A DNA stretch of 64,000 nt from Fusibacter_C sp942493125 (GCA_942493125.1 OW818667.1:1922001-1986000), one strand, 5' to 3'. Shown: positions 8,083-18,120, counted from the first letter of the stretch. The notes: generated by a model from the letters alone, not told the origin. Made by a program: numbers and translations.

Positions 8083-8787
8083 ATGGAAAGCAAATTATTA
8101 AATAATAGCAAGATAGGAAATATTGCAAGATTAACAGGTGGCTCAATTGTACTAATGGCAGTTGTTGCGATGGTCACTGTCGGCCTTTTTCATGAAACAC
8201 TGTTTCCTCAGATTGTGACTGAAGAAGTGGTACAAAGACACACCGGAAGCAATGCGCTACTTGTGGCGATTGTAGGCTGGGGCATCATATGTGTGCTTGA
8301 TTTTATTGTTTCATGGGGTGTCTATGTCATTTTAAAGAACAAGAACAGCATGATGGCTCTTATTTCAGGAGGTCTTAGACTTGTATACACGCTTTTCTTG
8401 TGTGTAGCGATATCAAAACTCGTTGTTTTATTCAGTGAAATCAATAAAGAAACCATGTCGTTGACGAACATGGCTGAGTTTATTGAGAATACTGGATCGC
8501 AGTTTTACTTTATATGGCAGCTAGGGCTGATCGTATTTGGCGTGCATCTTGTTATGACTGGTATAGCACTGATCAAAAGGTTTCCTAGGATAAAGATTCT
8601 ATTAATTTTGCTCATCTTAGGTGGAATAGGATATTGCCTCACTAGCGGACTTGTGATTCTCAATTTGTCGAATACATCTGTATATAGTGTGATTAACAGT
8701 ATCATGCTGCTCCCGATGATTATTGGTGAACTCGGTTTAGGCATTTGGTTACTCGTCAAGGGACATGCGGCGTTTAATGCGGCTTAA
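8083..8787 (+). CDS. DUF4386 family membrane protein
   Basis: 234 residues with six predicted membrane helices. The pattern of a short polar N-terminus, IARLTGGSIVLMAVVAMV, and long paired hydrophobic segments fits the DUF4386 family, whose function is not known. The ATG follows GAGGTG at good distance. Its end overlaps the 3' end of the convergent Crp-type regulator by 39 bases, which suggests mutual antisense interference or shared control. Members of this family often sit beside regulators, which fits the neighbour here. Confidence 0.8.
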   Translation: MESKLLNNSKIGNIARLTGGSIVLMAVVAMVTVGLFHETLFPQIVTEEVVQRHTGSNALLVAIVGWGIICVLDFIVSWGVYVILKNKNSMMALISGGLRLVYTLFLCVAISKLVVLFSEINKETMSLTNMAEFIENTGSQFYFIWQLGLIVFGVHLVMTGIALIKRFPRIKILLILLILGGIGYCLTSGLVILNLSNTSVYSVINSIMLLPMIIGELGLGIWLLVKGHAAFNAA

Positions 8788-9354
8788 AGATTCCGGCGTG
8801 ATACCTAAGTAGCTCGCTATTTGATGTTGGGGTGCAAGGTCAACTATATGAGCGTGCGACTTTAGCAAGTTTTGGTAACGCTGCATCGGTGATTTAGATA
8901 AATGCTGAACACTTGATTCTATACGCTTAGATAGAAACGTTTGAAGCATATTCATAATTAGATATTTAAGAAAAGGATAGTCTTCAAACATGGTATCTTC
9001 GGTGTTGAGATCACCTTTAATAAGCAAGCAGTCATCTATGCATTCAAACGTATAAGGAGATGATGCGTTCGTCTCAGGTAAATCAAAAATTGCGACAGCT
9101 TGGTGTTCACATAAAAAATCAACGGTGATTTCTTCGCCTTCTTCATCGATGGTAAACTGACGTACACAACCTTCTACGATAAAGTAACAATAGGCAATAG
9201 GCTCACCTTGTTTGATGAGCGTGTTGCCTTTATTTTTTTTGATAATATCCAGCTTTGTGATTATTTCTTCAATATCTGATTTAGGAGCCTTGCTATATTG
9301 AGATAAAAAATCGACAAGCTTTTTGATATGAATGGGGGTAAGTGATGTCTGCAT
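8749..9354 (-). CDS. Crp/Fnr family transcriptional regulator
   Basis: 201 residues. Residues about 25-115 form a cyclic-nucleotide-binding-type beta-barrel (GNTLIKQGEPIAYCYFIVEGCVR). The C-terminal 50 residues contain a Crp-type helix-turn-helix (HQIASYLGITPESLSRIKR). The Fnr-type cysteine cluster near the N-terminus is absent, so it is not an oxygen-sensing iron-sulphur Fnr. Proteins of this length and type in Firmicutes often respond to unknown small ligands. The start has AAGGAG upstream. The gene converges with the DUF4386 gene. Confidence 0.9.
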   Translation of the reverse strand: MQTSLTPIHIKKLVDFLSQYSKAPKSDIEEIITKLDIIKKNKGNTLIKQGEPIAYCYFIVEGCVRQFTIDEEGEEITVDFLCEHQAVAIFDLPETNASSPYTFECIDDCLLIKGDLNTEDTMFEDYPFLKYLIMNMLQTFLSKRIESSVQHLSKSPMQRYQNLLKSHAHIVDLAPQHQIASYLGITPESLSRIKRRMSLDE

Positions 9355-9396
9355 ATTTTTGACTCCTTAGTCTTATTTGTGATACGGTTCAGCGTG

Positions 9397-11265
9397 TCAT
9401 TTCAGAAAGTACCCAACTGGATACATCAATTCGGCCTGGTCATTTCCTATATCATCCACGTTCTTATACCAAGGCATCGGGAGTTTCCCTACGAAATCCT
9501 TCTCTCCAAGTAGTACGTCTGCTACCCCTTGTCCTTCACTTCCAGGCAGAAAACCCATCACTAGCCCATCCCACTGACTAATATATTCATCGATTATAAC
9601 TTCTCTGCCTGCTATTATCAACGTGGCTATTGGTTTGTTCTGGGCATTTGCAAACGCCATTGCGTCTTTATCTTCTGGCGATGCGAGGCTCCCTAAAATG
9701 GACAGATCCGCTGTATCACCCATCATTTCAGCATAAGGCACTTCGCTCAGTACAAGAAGGATTGTATCCGCTTCCGAAATGCGTTTCACGTCGGTTATAA
9801 ACGTAATATTCAGCTTCTCCCCTAGATTTTGAAGACCTTCAAGAATAGTAGTACCCTTTGTAAGCTTTTCGCCAGCGACATCTGCCACACCTTGCCAAGA
9901 AATGGTCCAACCACCACACTGAATGCCCATATTGTCTGCACCTGGTCCGAGCACAAATATTTTTTGTCCCTTCTTAAAAGGTAAAATATCTTCCTCATTT
10001 TTAAGAAGTACCAATGATTTGCTCACAAGTTCAGATGCCACTTGACGATAGGCAGCTTCCCCTAAGGCTTCTGCTTCTGTCGCATTCGCTGTTAAATAAG
10101 GGTCTTCAAAAATGCCTGATTCAAATTTAACTGATAAGATTCGACTGACGGCATCATCTATTCTCGATTGTGGTATCTTTCTATTTTCCACATTTTCAAC
10201 GATGGCTTCTATGGTTTTCAACCACTCGTTAGGTTCCATTAGCATATCGACACCTGCATTGATCGAAAGTTGTACCTGATCCTCAAAATCAGCTCCTGCA
10301 TCCAGTAGGTGTATCGCCTCCCAGTCGGACACGACAAAACCTTCAAAACCCAGCTCATTTTTTAGAACATCTGTCAGTAAGTATTTATGACTGTGCATCG
10401 GTTCCCCATTGAAACTGCTGAAAGATGCCATGACAACTGGAACACCATTTTTCACAAGCTCTGTATATGGTTTTAAATAGATGTCCCTTAGCGCCTCTTC
10501 TGACATCTGAGCATCCCCTCTATCAATGAGGTTGCCTCCATTTCCAGTGCCAAATGTGACGCCGCCATCAGCAACATAATGTTTCGCAGTTGCAACGACG
10601 CCCGCTTCTTTCAGTCCTTCGAAATATGCATTTCCAAGTGCGGTGACAATATTCGGATCTGTCGAGAAGGATTCATAAGTTCGCCCCCACCTTGGGTCAC
10701 TGGCGATAGCCACACATGGTGAGAAGTTCCATATGATTTTTGTTAACTTCATCTCATCTGCCACAATCTTTGCCATTTTCTTTACTAGAACAGGATCATT
10801 TGCTGCACCAAGACCTATATTGTGGGGGAATATAACAGCGCCTAGCACGTTGGAATGGCCATGTACAGCGTCAATGCCATAGAGAAGTGGTATTTTCAGT
10901 TCACGGGACATGATAGCCTCTTGATAGCTGACCATCATCTCCTCCCAGTCCTCTAAAGACCCACTTCCTGGAACGCTGCCACCACCACTGAGAACAGAGC
11001 CAAGTCCATATGCCTCTAAATCTTCACTCGTAACCGCACCACGTTCCCCTTGAACCATCTGCGCCGCTTTCTCCTCAAGTGTCATTCGACTAAGGAGGTC
11101 CGAAACGCGTTCTGGCGTAGACTTCGATGGATCGAGGTATGTAGGTTGTGATTGCCCTTGCTCCTCCTGCTCAGTTGATATTGAGGGGGCTGGCGTCTCT
11201 TTGGCACAACCTGTAAGACTCATAAACGCAACTATAAGAATTAGTAAAAATCTGGACTTGTTCAT
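9397..11265 (-). CDS. GH3 family beta-glycosidase, lipoprotein
   Basis: 622 residues. The N-terminus is a lipoprotein signal (LILIVAFMSLTGCAKE, lipidated cysteine at about 20) followed by a polar linker, so the enzyme is anchored outside the membrane. The rest matches glycoside hydrolase family 3: an (alpha/beta)8 domain with KHYVADGG, and GFVVSDWEAI holding the nucleophile aspartate near residue 312, then the second alpha/beta sandwich domain (VLLKNEEDILPF onward). Likely an exo-beta-glucosidase or related enzyme releasing sugars from plant-type oligosaccharides; exact linkage not predictable. No transporter lies next to it. Confidence 0.93.
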   Translation of the reverse strand: MNKSRFLLILIVAFMSLTGCAKETPAPSISTEQEEQGQSQPTYLDPSKSTPERVSDLLSRMTLEEKAAQMVQGERGAVTSEDLEAYGLGSVLSGGGSVPGSGSLEDWEEMMVSYQEAIMSRELKIPLLYGIDAVHGHSNVLGAVIFPHNIGLGAANDPVLVKKMAKIVADEMKLTKIIWNFSPCVAIASDPRWGRTYESFSTDPNIVTALGNAYFEGLKEAGVVATAKHYVADGGVTFGTGNGGNLIDRGDAQMSEEALRDIYLKPYTELVKNGVPVVMASFSSFNGEPMHSHKYLLTDVLKNELGFEGFVVSDWEAIHLLDAGADFEDQVQLSINAGVDMLMEPNEWLKTIEAIVENVENRKIPQSRIDDAVSRILSVKFESGIFEDPYLTANATEAEALGEAAYRQVASELVSKSLVLLKNEEDILPFKKGQKIFVLGPGADNMGIQCGGWTISWQGVADVAGEKLTKGTTILEGLQNLGEKLNITFITDVKRISEADTILLVLSEVPYAEMMGDTADLSILGSLASPEDKDAMAFANAQNKPIATLIIAGREVIIDEYISQWDGLVMGFLPGSEGQGVADVLLGEKDFVGKLPMPWYKNVDDIGNDQAELMYPVGYFLK

Positions 11266-11306
11266 TTGACAGCCTCCATAACCTTAATATTTTTGATAAG
11301 TTCAGT

Positions 11307-11348
11307 GTGAAAAAGACCTCTTAAATTTTCTAAAAAGGTCTTTTTCAC
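11307..11348 (-). terminator. intrinsic terminator after the DUF4143 ATPase gene
   Basis: GTGAAAAAGACC (11307 onward) pairs with GGTCTTTTTCAC ending at 11348. It separates the ATPase gene ending at 11374 from the GH3 gene. Confidence 0.75.
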
Positions 11349-11373
11349 AAGTGAATAGTTCTATAAGGTTTAA

Positions 11374-12576
11374 TCAAACATCTATTTTCTCCAATAAGAA
11401 ATCAAATAAATTCACATGCATAATTCCATCTTTTGACAAATCAATTTTATCCATCGTAATCAAATATTTAGGATATTGATCATTAATTTTTAACAATGAA
11501 TTCATTTCTCTTTCGTAAGTCAATTCATCCAATGCGGATAAACTCACTTGAAAATATAGTCTATGCAGTCCTTTTACAGCAATGAAGTCTACTTCATAGG
11601 ACATATTTTTACCTACATTGACTTCATATCCTAACCGCAAAAGCTGTAGAAACACTATATTCTCGATCACATGACCCAAATTTCCCTGTCTATAACCAAT
11701 AAGTTTATTGCGCAATCCTGTATCGACAACATAATACTTCCCATTTGTTTTCAAACGTTCTTTTCCCCGAATATCGTAACGCTCACATTGATATAGCATA
11801 TGAGCGTCACACATCAGCTGCAGATAATTATCAACTGTATCAGAAGTGATTTTATGACCACTTGATATCATTGTGTTTTTTATTGCATTTGCTGACGTAC
11901 TGTTTCCTATGTTTTCAAATACAAACTTGGCAACTTTATAAAATGAGCCTTCATCTCTTATATTGCCTCTAAGAATGATATCTCTAGTAAAAATTGAATC
12001 AAATAAACCAGATAATATTGCTTCTACTAACTCTTGTTGCCCAGCCAGACTCACTGCTGGAAAAGATCCAATTCGAAGATATTCATTAAAATAGTCTTCC
12101 GCTTTTTGTTCTTCATAACCTTTAAAATCAAGAAATTCTTTAAAAGACAATGGGAATACTTTAATTTCAATATACCGACCAGAAAGGTAAGTAAGATGTT
12201 CCCCAGAAAACATTCTAGAGTTCGATCCCGTTACATAAATATCTGCATTAAAACTAACTCTAAGGCTATTGATAACCTTTGCCCATTCTGATAATTCCTG
12301 AACCTCGTCAATGAGAAAATACATCCTTTTCCCATTTACCTTTATCTCATTCAAATACACATGCAAGCTAGAACCCTCTTTTAAATCATCAAATTGAAAC
12401 TTTTCATAATTTATTTCAATGATTTGCTTCGCTTCTACGCCTTGATTAAGCAAGTATTCTTTAAACAAAGCAAGTAAAGATGACTTCCCTGAACGTCTAA
12501 CGCCTGTAATGACCTTGATAAAGTCATTATCTCTATATTGAATGAGTTTATCTAAATAACTTTTTCGAATTTTCAT
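11374..12576 (-). CDS. AAA_14/DUF4143 ATPase
   Basis: About 400 residues. Walker A GVRRSGKSSL lies near residue 26, Walker B RMYFLIDEVQEL near 95, and a sensor-like TGSNSRMFSGE follows. The C-terminal half carries the DUF4143 nuclease-like region (VENIVFLQLLRLGYEV and YEVDFIAV, an E...DF pattern seen in PD-(D/E)XK-type folds). The start is placed at the ATG with GGGG six bases upstream rather than two codons earlier. This family is common, patchily distributed and of unknown function; a mobile or defence-linked role has been proposed but is not shown here. AT-rich compared with neighbouring genes, which may hint at transfer. Confidence 0.85.
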   Translation of the reverse strand: MKIRKSYLDKLIQYRDNDFIKVITGVRRSGKSSLLALFKEYLLNQGVEAKQIIEINYEKFQFDDLKEGSSLHVYLNEIKVNGKRMYFLIDEVQELSEWAKVINSLRVSFNADIYVTGSNSRMFSGEHLTYLSGRYIEIKVFPLSFKEFLDFKGYEEQKAEDYFNEYLRIGSFPAVSLAGQQELVEAILSGLFDSIFTRDIILRGNIRDEGSFYKVAKFVFENIGNSTSANAIKNTMISSGHKITSDTVDNYLQLMCDAHMLYQCERYDIRGKERLKTNGKYYVVDTGLRNKLIGYRQGNLGHVIENIVFLQLLRLGYEVNVGKNMSYEVDFIAVKGLHRLYFQVSLSALDELTYEREMNSLLKINDQYPKYLITMDKIDLSKDGIMHVNLFDFLLEKIDV

Positions 12577-12713
12577 AAGCATCCCCTTTTTCTAATTATA
12601 ATTGTAACAATAAGAAAAATCAATACTTTTCATATTACTAGTCGAATTATTGTTTTTATATTCATGTTTTCCTACCGAAAATCTATAATTATTCCAACTG
12701 CAAAAAAACGCAG

Positions 12714-13193
12714 TCACTTATGATAAGGTTCCCCCTTAGAAATCCGGTAAGCCCGATAAATCTGCTCAAGCAGCACGACCTTCATCAACTGATGCGGAAA
12801 GGTCATCTTCGAAAAGGACAACGCAAAATTTGATCGCTTGATGACCAGGTCCGAAAGGCCAAGGCTACCGCCGATGACGAAGACGAGGTCGGATTGTCCA
12901 CTGACGCCTAGATGGTCAAGTTTTTCGGATAGGCCTTCTGAGGTCAGCTGCATACCATTGATTTCAAGCGTGATGACATACTGGGTATCTTTGATTTTGG
13001 CTAAGATGCGCTCGCCCTCTTTGTCTTTGATTTGAACCATCTCTTTATCTGACAGTGTTTCTGGCGCTTTTTCATCTGCCACTTCAAGTTGTGTGAGTTG
13101 ACAGTACTTTGTGAGCCGCTTCGTGTATTCAGCGATGGCGTCCGTGAAGTATTTTTCTTTTATTTTGCCTACTGTAATCAGTGTAATTTTCAT
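12714..13193 (-). CDS. rlmH: 23S rRNA (pseudouridine1915-N3)-methyltransferase RlmH
   Basis: 159 residues, the normal length of RlmH (YbeA/SPOUT family). The protein opens with MKITLITVGKIKEKY and ends with the typical RAYRISKGEPYHK; the knot region has VFVIGGSLGLSDLV. It methylates pseudouridine 1915 in helix 69 of 23S rRNA using SAM. The start codon follows the phosphoesterase stop directly, so the two are one transcript. A short hairpin with a T-rich loop (12698-12715) lies at its end. Confidence 0.97.
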   Translation of the reverse strand: MKITLITVGKIKEKYFTDAIAEYTKRLTKYCQLTQLEVADEKAPETLSDKEMVQIKDKEGERILAKIKDTQYVITLEINGMQLTSEGLSEKLDHLGVSGQSDLVFVIGGSLGLSDLVIKRSNFALSFSKMTFPHQLMKVVLLEQIYRAYRISKGEPYHK

Positions 13194-14684
13194 CTATTTT
13201 TCTCCGTATCTTTTCTGAAGCGCATTGTCATCACTTTTGTCTAGTAGCATGGATTTCACATAATCCGATAGAAATGGCGCATCCGCCTCATTCCAAAGCT
13301 TGAAACCTTCCGATTGAATGATCTCTTCTTTATCAAGGCTATCCATGCCAGCAAAGTACCTGCTGTTCAGTGCCACAAAGGTTTCAGTCATAGCTTTGAT
13401 CTCGTTTGCATCATAATCAAGTTCAGTTAGTCTCGCGCCGAGAAGCTTTCGCGATTCTTCTCTAAAATGCGCTTCTGCTTCACGCTTAAAGTTCTGTAAG
13501 AATGGATCAGTTAAACCATTGTCCACGGCGTAACCTTCGACATCAACCCATTCGGTAGAATAACGAATCCCATCTTTATCAAGTTTCAAAACGCCGTAGG
13601 TCTGTGGGTATTGTATGAGCGAGCCTGAAACAATTTCAGTCAAGTCCGTTCTTGGGTCGTATTCGATATCTTGAATGTGGATATGCCCTGAAAAATTCAA
13701 AGTTATCCCCATTTCTTCCAGTGTTTGAGCGCTTTCATCGGCATTCTCCACGACAAAGCCCTTCGAGTGAACAGGTGAGTGGCTGATGATGTTGTGATGC
13801 GAGACGGAGATGATTTTGGGTTCAATTGATTCAGCGTTCGCTTGTACGTTCACTTGTGAGTTTGTCTGCAGTTTGGCCATTTCGCGAATTTCTACATTAA
13901 CCTCTTCCAACCAATAGAATGTTTCGGCGCGAAGCGCACCTTCCATGACCGGATAGCCAACTGTTTGATTTTGCTCATATTTATTGGTATCGAGCATGAG
14001 AAGATAGGTGTCATCCGTCAGCCTCACAATATAACTCAGCGAGTCGGGATCGCGACTGAAAGCTTGATCGTAGCCAAAAGCACCATAAATGTCAGCAAAG
14101 TCATCAGCCGTGACGGTTTCGACGCGTTTTTGCTTGCCTGTTTCAAAGCCCGTCGCATAAGGGTTGTCGATGTCGTGATTGCCTGGGATGACAAATACCT
14201 GAGTACCGTTTGCCTCGATCGCCTCAAAATAGCGCGCCAACCATAGATGCGTTGCACGTTCTGCGTTGGTCGTTAAGTCGCCACTTACGATTAAAACGTC
14301 CGAATCCAGCGTCCTTGCAAAAGCCTCTAAAATTTCAGTCGAATATTTGAGCAGTTTGCCATCACCTGAATTTAAAAAAACTTCAAATACGTCATTGTCG
14401 GCTCTGAGCTCCGGCGCCAGTTGATGAATGTCGGAAATAATCCGCACGTCTAACTCGTCTGGACTATTCAGCACTTGATTTTGATCTTCATTTACAAATA
14501 TCGGCTGATCACCTTGTATTTGGACTGATGCACTCGAACCCTCTCCTGTAGCTGCATCGCCATCAAGAGCACGCTTCTCACGACCAAACATCGTAAACCC
14601 GAGGATTGGCAATATGATCAGCGACAGCACCACTAAGCTGATCATCACTGATTTTATCTTCACTTCAAACTTTCCTTTTATCAT
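13194..14684 (-). CDS. membrane-anchored metallophosphoesterase
   Basis: 496 residues. One N-terminal membrane helix (VMISLVVLSLIILPILGFT) is followed by a polar, low-complexity linker and a calcineurin-like phosphoesterase domain facing outward. Metal motifs are DVRIISDIH, VSGDLTT, VIPGNHDIDN, SHHNIISHSP and FSGHIHIQD, all intact. The C-terminal 100 residues are helical and charged. Substrate unknown; related exported enzymes act on nucleotides, phosphodiesters or cell-wall precursors. It is directly upstream of rlmH with no gap, a coupling seen at the transcript level rather than a functional link. Confidence 0.88.
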   Translation of the reverse strand: MIKGKFEVKIKSVMISLVVLSLIILPILGFTMFGREKRALDGDAATGEGSSASVQIQGDQPIFVNEDQNQVLNSPDELDVRIISDIHQLAPELRADNDVFEVFLNSGDGKLLKYSTEILEAFARTLDSDVLIVSGDLTTNAERATHLWLARYFEAIEANGTQVFVIPGNHDIDNPYATGFETGKQKRVETVTADDFADIYGAFGYDQAFSRDPDSLSYIVRLTDDTYLLMLDTNKYEQNQTVGYPVMEGALRAETFYWLEEVNVEIREMAKLQTNSQVNVQANAESIEPKIISVSHHNIISHSPVHSKGFVVENADESAQTLEEMGITLNFSGHIHIQDIEYDPRTDLTEIVSGSLIQYPQTYGVLKLDKDGIRYSTEWVDVEGYAVDNGLTDPFLQNFKREAEAHFREESRKLLGARLTELDYDANEIKAMTETFVALNSRYFAGMDSLDKEEIIQSEGFKLWNEADAPFLSDYVKSMLLDKSDDNALQKRYGEK

Positions 14685-14804
14685 GGAACCTTCCTTACTA
14701 TAGATATTGAAATTCTATAATTTCCTATCTAACATATAGCATCTAAATAAGGGACGATTTGTGTCGCGCAATATTTCCGCTTCCCAAACCGTCCCATCTA
14801 TGGT

Positions 14805-15827
14805 CTAGCTTAATTCTATCAACTCGTACGCATCCGTACCGAGTCCGATTTTCACTGCGTGTATGATGGATTCGCGGCCATCTTCAAACAGCTTCTCACC
14901 TGAATTCTTTTGGAGCAAGTCGAGGCAAGCGGCATCGATCGCCACGGGATCTTTAGATACGAACACGCCAATATCCTCAGCGACAGTATGCATGTGCTGC
15001 CCCATACAATCGCACTCTGGTGTTACATTGATGAGGTATGTGATGTATAGATTATCTTTACCAAGTTGTGCACCATATGCATACTCGGAGATCTTTTCTT
15101 TGAAATTTTTTCCCGTCCAATCGCTCATGATCGCGCCTACTGGACATACTGCGATACAGCCTGCACAACCGACGCAAAGATCGTGGTCTATATATGCTTT
15201 ACCCTTCATGGTGATGGCGTCCACGTCACATTTTTTGATACACAACCCACAAGCCGTGCAACGCGCTTCTTTGACAACCGGATTGATGCCTGCATGCTGT
15301 GCCATTTTTCCACCTCTAGAGGCAAAACCCATAGCAAGTTGCTTCATCGCCCCACCAAATCCGGCAGAGCCGTGACCTTTGAAGTGGCTCATGACGATGA
15401 ACTGTTCATAATCGCCAAATGACTTACCAATTTTACATGACTTGAAGTATTCCTTATTGATCTCAATTTCGTCAAAGGCTTCACCCATATGACCGTCAGC
15501 GATAATAACCGGCAACTGTGTAAAACCGTGGTTCTTCGCGATTTCTCTATGGCTATCTGCCGTCGTTCTCGACCCTCTGTAGAGTACGTTTGTCTCGATA
15601 TAGGCAGACTCAATATCGTTTTCTTTCAAATAATCCATAACGCCTTCATAACAAGTAGATGGCACATAAGTGTCATTGCCCTTTTCGCCAAAATGCACCT
15701 TTAAAGGTACTGTTCCTTTGAATGTGTGACCCGACTCTACGATTAAATGTTCCATCAGCATGCGCGCTGTATCACTGAGCAATTTATAATCCTTATTTTC
15801 AACCTTTTTAAAATATACTTTTGACAT
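14805..15827 (-). CDS. DUF362 protein with two 4Fe-4S clusters
   Basis: 340 residues. A DUF362 domain spans most of the protein. In the middle, CTACGLCIKKC and CVGCAGCIAVC form a bacterial ferredoxin-type 2[4Fe-4S] insert near residues 190-232. Further cysteines occur in a CDC motif. DUF362 ferredoxin-like proteins are widespread in anaerobes; their electron partners are not established. The start has AAGGAGG. It is followed (minus strand) by the RBS-proximal region of no close neighbour and is probably monocistronic. Cytoplasmic: no signal peptide. Confidence 0.88.
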   Translation of the reverse strand: MSKVYFKKVENKDYKLLSDTARMLMEHLIVESGHTFKGTVPLKVHFGEKGNDTYVPSTCYEGVMDYLKENDIESAYIETNVLYRGSRTTADSHREIAKNHGFTQLPVIIADGHMGEAFDEIEINKEYFKSCKIGKSFGDYEQFIVMSHFKGHGSAGFGGAMKQLAMGFASRGGKMAQHAGINPVVKEARCTACGLCIKKCDVDAITMKGKAYIDHDLCVGCAGCIAVCPVGAIMSDWTGKNFKEKISEYAYGAQLGKDNLYITYLINVTPECDCMGQHMHTVAEDIGVFVSKDPVAIDAACLDLLQKNSGEKLFEDGRESIIHAVKIGLGTDAYELIELS

Positions 15828-15916
15828 GTTGCCTCCTTGGTTAAACCCGTTAATAACCTTAATATCCTCTAATTTTCTAATTCTCTAATTCCTTAATTAT
15901 TCAAATGCTCTCAGTG

Positions 15917-16537
15917 CTATGTCAGAAGCAGATTCGCCATATGCTTCTTGATCGCCGTAGACCAATTTGGATCTGTTGCATAGCGCTTACCGATGCCATC
16001 GATAGAAACGCCGTTATAATACTTTCCGCCTGCAGTCAGATAATTTTCAGAAATATATTTTGCCACCGTATCGACACCTTCAGCTTTTGTGTTAAAAGTA
16101 CGCGCACTGGCATAAGGTGAAGCATCATACGCTTGAAAACCAAAGACGTTGTTTTTCTCCGTGGCAATCTTACTTGAACCATACCCGGATTCATGTATTG
16201 CTAGTCCAGCTAGAAACCAAGCGTTGACATTGTATTTTTTTTCAGCTTCCACAAATGATGTACCAAGACCTTCAAGACCAGTACCAGCAAGACGTGCATC
16301 GATGTCGGTCGCACTTGCACCACTCGATACCCTCACGTCGTCATATATGGCATTGACTGTCGTCGCAGACCCTGCATTGTAGATACTTGAACCGGTCGAA
16401 ACACTCCCGGATGCCGAAGCGACATTTAATTTTGTTCTGAGAATCTCGTCAAATCGATTCTTAGCCGTGTAATAGCTTTGACTTGGTCCCTCAAAACTAC
16501 TTACTATTTTTGAATTTATATTGATTTTATTAGACAT
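15917..16537 (-). CDS. glucosaminidase-domain cell-wall hydrolase
   Basis: About 206 residues. Residues 75-206 form a mannosyl-glycoprotein endo-beta-N-acetylglucosaminidase domain: FVEAEKKYNVNAWFLAGLAI followed by HESGYGSS, with the glutamate as likely catalytic acid, then NNVFGFQAYD. It would cleave the GlcNAc-MurNAc bond of peptidoglycan. No classical signal peptide is visible; residues 1-70 are low-complexity, serine-rich and may mark export by another route, for example flagellum-associated export (inference). Start chosen at the ATG at 16537 behind GTGGTGA rather than 18 bases upstream. Confidence 0.85.
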   Translation of the reverse strand: MSNKININSKIVSSFEGPSQSYYTAKNRFDEILRTKLNVASASGSVSTGSSIYNAGSATTVNAIYDDVRVSSGASATDIDARLAGTGLEGLGTSFVEAEKKYNVNAWFLAGLAIHESGYGSSKIATEKNNVFGFQAYDASPYASARTFNTKAEGVDTVAKYISENYLTAGGKYYNGVSIDGIGKRYATDPNWSTAIKKHMANLLLT

Positions 16538-16635
16538 GATTTCACCACTTTTCAAACAATCAGTATTTTCAAACTATCAGTATTCTCAAACTTTCCGTAT
16601 TTTACTGAATTAACCCAATTTTAACGACACATTTC

Positions 16636-16664
16636 TTGAAAGGATGTTACAATTCAAATATAAT
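16636..16664 (+). promoter_or_regulatory. sigma-70-type promoter of the GPH symporter
   Basis: TTGAAA at 16636-16641, 17-base spacer, perfect TATAAT at 16659-16664, 40 bases before the ATG. Confidence 0.75.
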
Positions 16665-16704
16665 GAAAACATATCACAAAACGTCTCTAAATTGAAGGAG
16701 TTTT

Positions 16705-18120
16705 ATGGAAACGCTAAATAAAAAAACGCTGTGGGGCTTTGGATTTGGAAACCTTGGCTTTGGTTTGATCTCACAAATATTGTCAGCCTATCTCGTGTTC
16801 TACGCCACAGTGATCTTAGGTATGTCAGGCGCTTCCATAGGCATACTCGTCAGTATCGGCATCATATGGGACGCCGTATCTGATCCAATCATGGGCTATT
16901 TATCCGATTTGACAAGACTTAAAAAATATGGCCGTAGACATCTGTATTTATTGATAGGTGGCATAGGTACAGTCGTCGTCAACCTTGGTTTATGGTATAT
17001 ACCAGCTTCATATAGCAATTTGACAAAATGGGTTTTTATGATCATTTTGGTTCTATTCATCAAGACATTTTTGACCATATATGTCACACCTTATACGGCT
17101 CTTGCCGCGGAAATTAGCGATGACTATACGGATCGTACGCGTATTCAAGCTGTTAAAACGACTTTTTTTCTTGTCGGTTTGTTCTTAGCTACAGCGTTTG
17201 GTATGCTCCTATTTTTTAAAAGCACACCTGAATACCCAATCGGCCAACTCAATCCACAAGGGTATCATATGATGGCGCTCTTTGGCTCAGTATTGATGAT
17301 GTTATCTATGCTTTCTGCCTATTTCTCTACAAAGCATCTTGTCCCAGCACTTAATGCAAGAATTTTAACTAATCCCGCTATCAATGTAAAAACATTTTTC
17401 AAAGAAATTGGAGATTCATTTAAAAATAGCGATTTCAGAGCAGTCGTTCTAGGTTATTTATTCACAAATATCGCCAGTGCACTAATCAGTACTTTAGGGC
17501 TTCACATTTATACGTATACGTTTGGGCTTAATAACAACGGCATCGCTGCAATAGTTGCCACTCAACTTGTACTCAGCATTGTGAGCCAGCCCTTTTGGAT
17601 CAAATACTCTGATAAACACGAAAAATCAAAAGCCATCAAACTCGGTATCAAAATCGCGATATTAGGTTGTTTATATTTTATCGCAAGCGTCGCATTCAGA
17701 GGCGTAATCGATGGTAGAGTTTTATTTTTATTTCCATTTGGAATCTTAGTAGGTTTTGGTACGGGAGGATTGTTTACACTACCACAAGCTATGGTAGCAG
17801 ATACGGTTGATGCACAAGCACTTAAAACGGGCACCCGCCAGGAAGGTGTGTTTTATGGCAACTTGACACTCTGCTATAAGCTATCACAATCCATTGCTAT
17901 CTTTCTTCTTGGTTTTGCTCTGGATTTTTTAAAGTTTGATGCTAACAAAAGCATTCAGCTTGACTCGACTGTCATTGGACTCTCGATGCTTTTAGGCATT
18001 GGTAGTATTATCAGTTTGACTTTTGCATACATCTCGTATCGTCCATACCTTTTAACTAAAAAACGCATGCATGAGATTCACGAAGAACTTAGAGCCTTAA
18101 AGAATACTGATCTCATATGA
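16705..18120 (+). CDS. GPH family sugar:cation symporter (MFS)
   Basis: 471 residues with about 12 membrane helices. The N-terminal motif DAVSDPIMGYLSDLTR followed by KYGRRHLYLLIGG is the signature of the glycoside-pentoside-hexuronide:cation symporter family (MelB, XynB type). These import a glycoside or uronide with Na+ or H+. Substrate cannot be read from the sequence. AAGGAG precedes the ATG and a good promoter is 40 bases upstream. No glycosidase gene is directly attached, and the 3' end overlaps a convergent OsmC-type gene by 24 bases. Confidence 0.9.
   Translation: METLNKKTLWGFGFGNLGFGLISQILSAYLVFYATVILGMSGASIGILVSIGIIWDAVSDPIMGYLSDLTRLKKYGRRHLYLLIGGIGTVVVNLGLWYIPASYSNLTKWVFMIILVLFIKTFLTIYVTPYTALAAEISDDYTDRTRIQAVKTTFFLVGLFLATAFGMLLFFKSTPEYPIGQLNPQGYHMMALFGSVLMMLSMLSAYFSTKHLVPALNARILTNPAINVKTFFKEIGDSFKNSDFRAVVLGYLFTNIASALISTLGLHIYTYTFGLNNNGIAAIVATQLVLSIVSQPFWIKYSDKHEKSKAIKLGIKIAILGCLYFIASVAFRGVIDGRVLFLFPFGILVGFGTGGLFTLPQAMVADTVDAQALKTGTRQEGVFYGNLTLCYKLSQSIAIFLLGFALDFLKFDANKSIQLDSTVIGLSMLLGIGSIISLTFAYISYRPYLLTKKRMHEIHEELRALKNTDLI

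Noticed and set aside
11374..12576. Defence island gene
   Set aside because: The DUF4143 ATPase is alone between housekeeping and metabolic genes; no other defence gene is present.
15066..15422. Cysteine-rich ORF antisense to DUF362 gene
   Set aside because: Shadow of the ferredoxin insert codons on the other strand.
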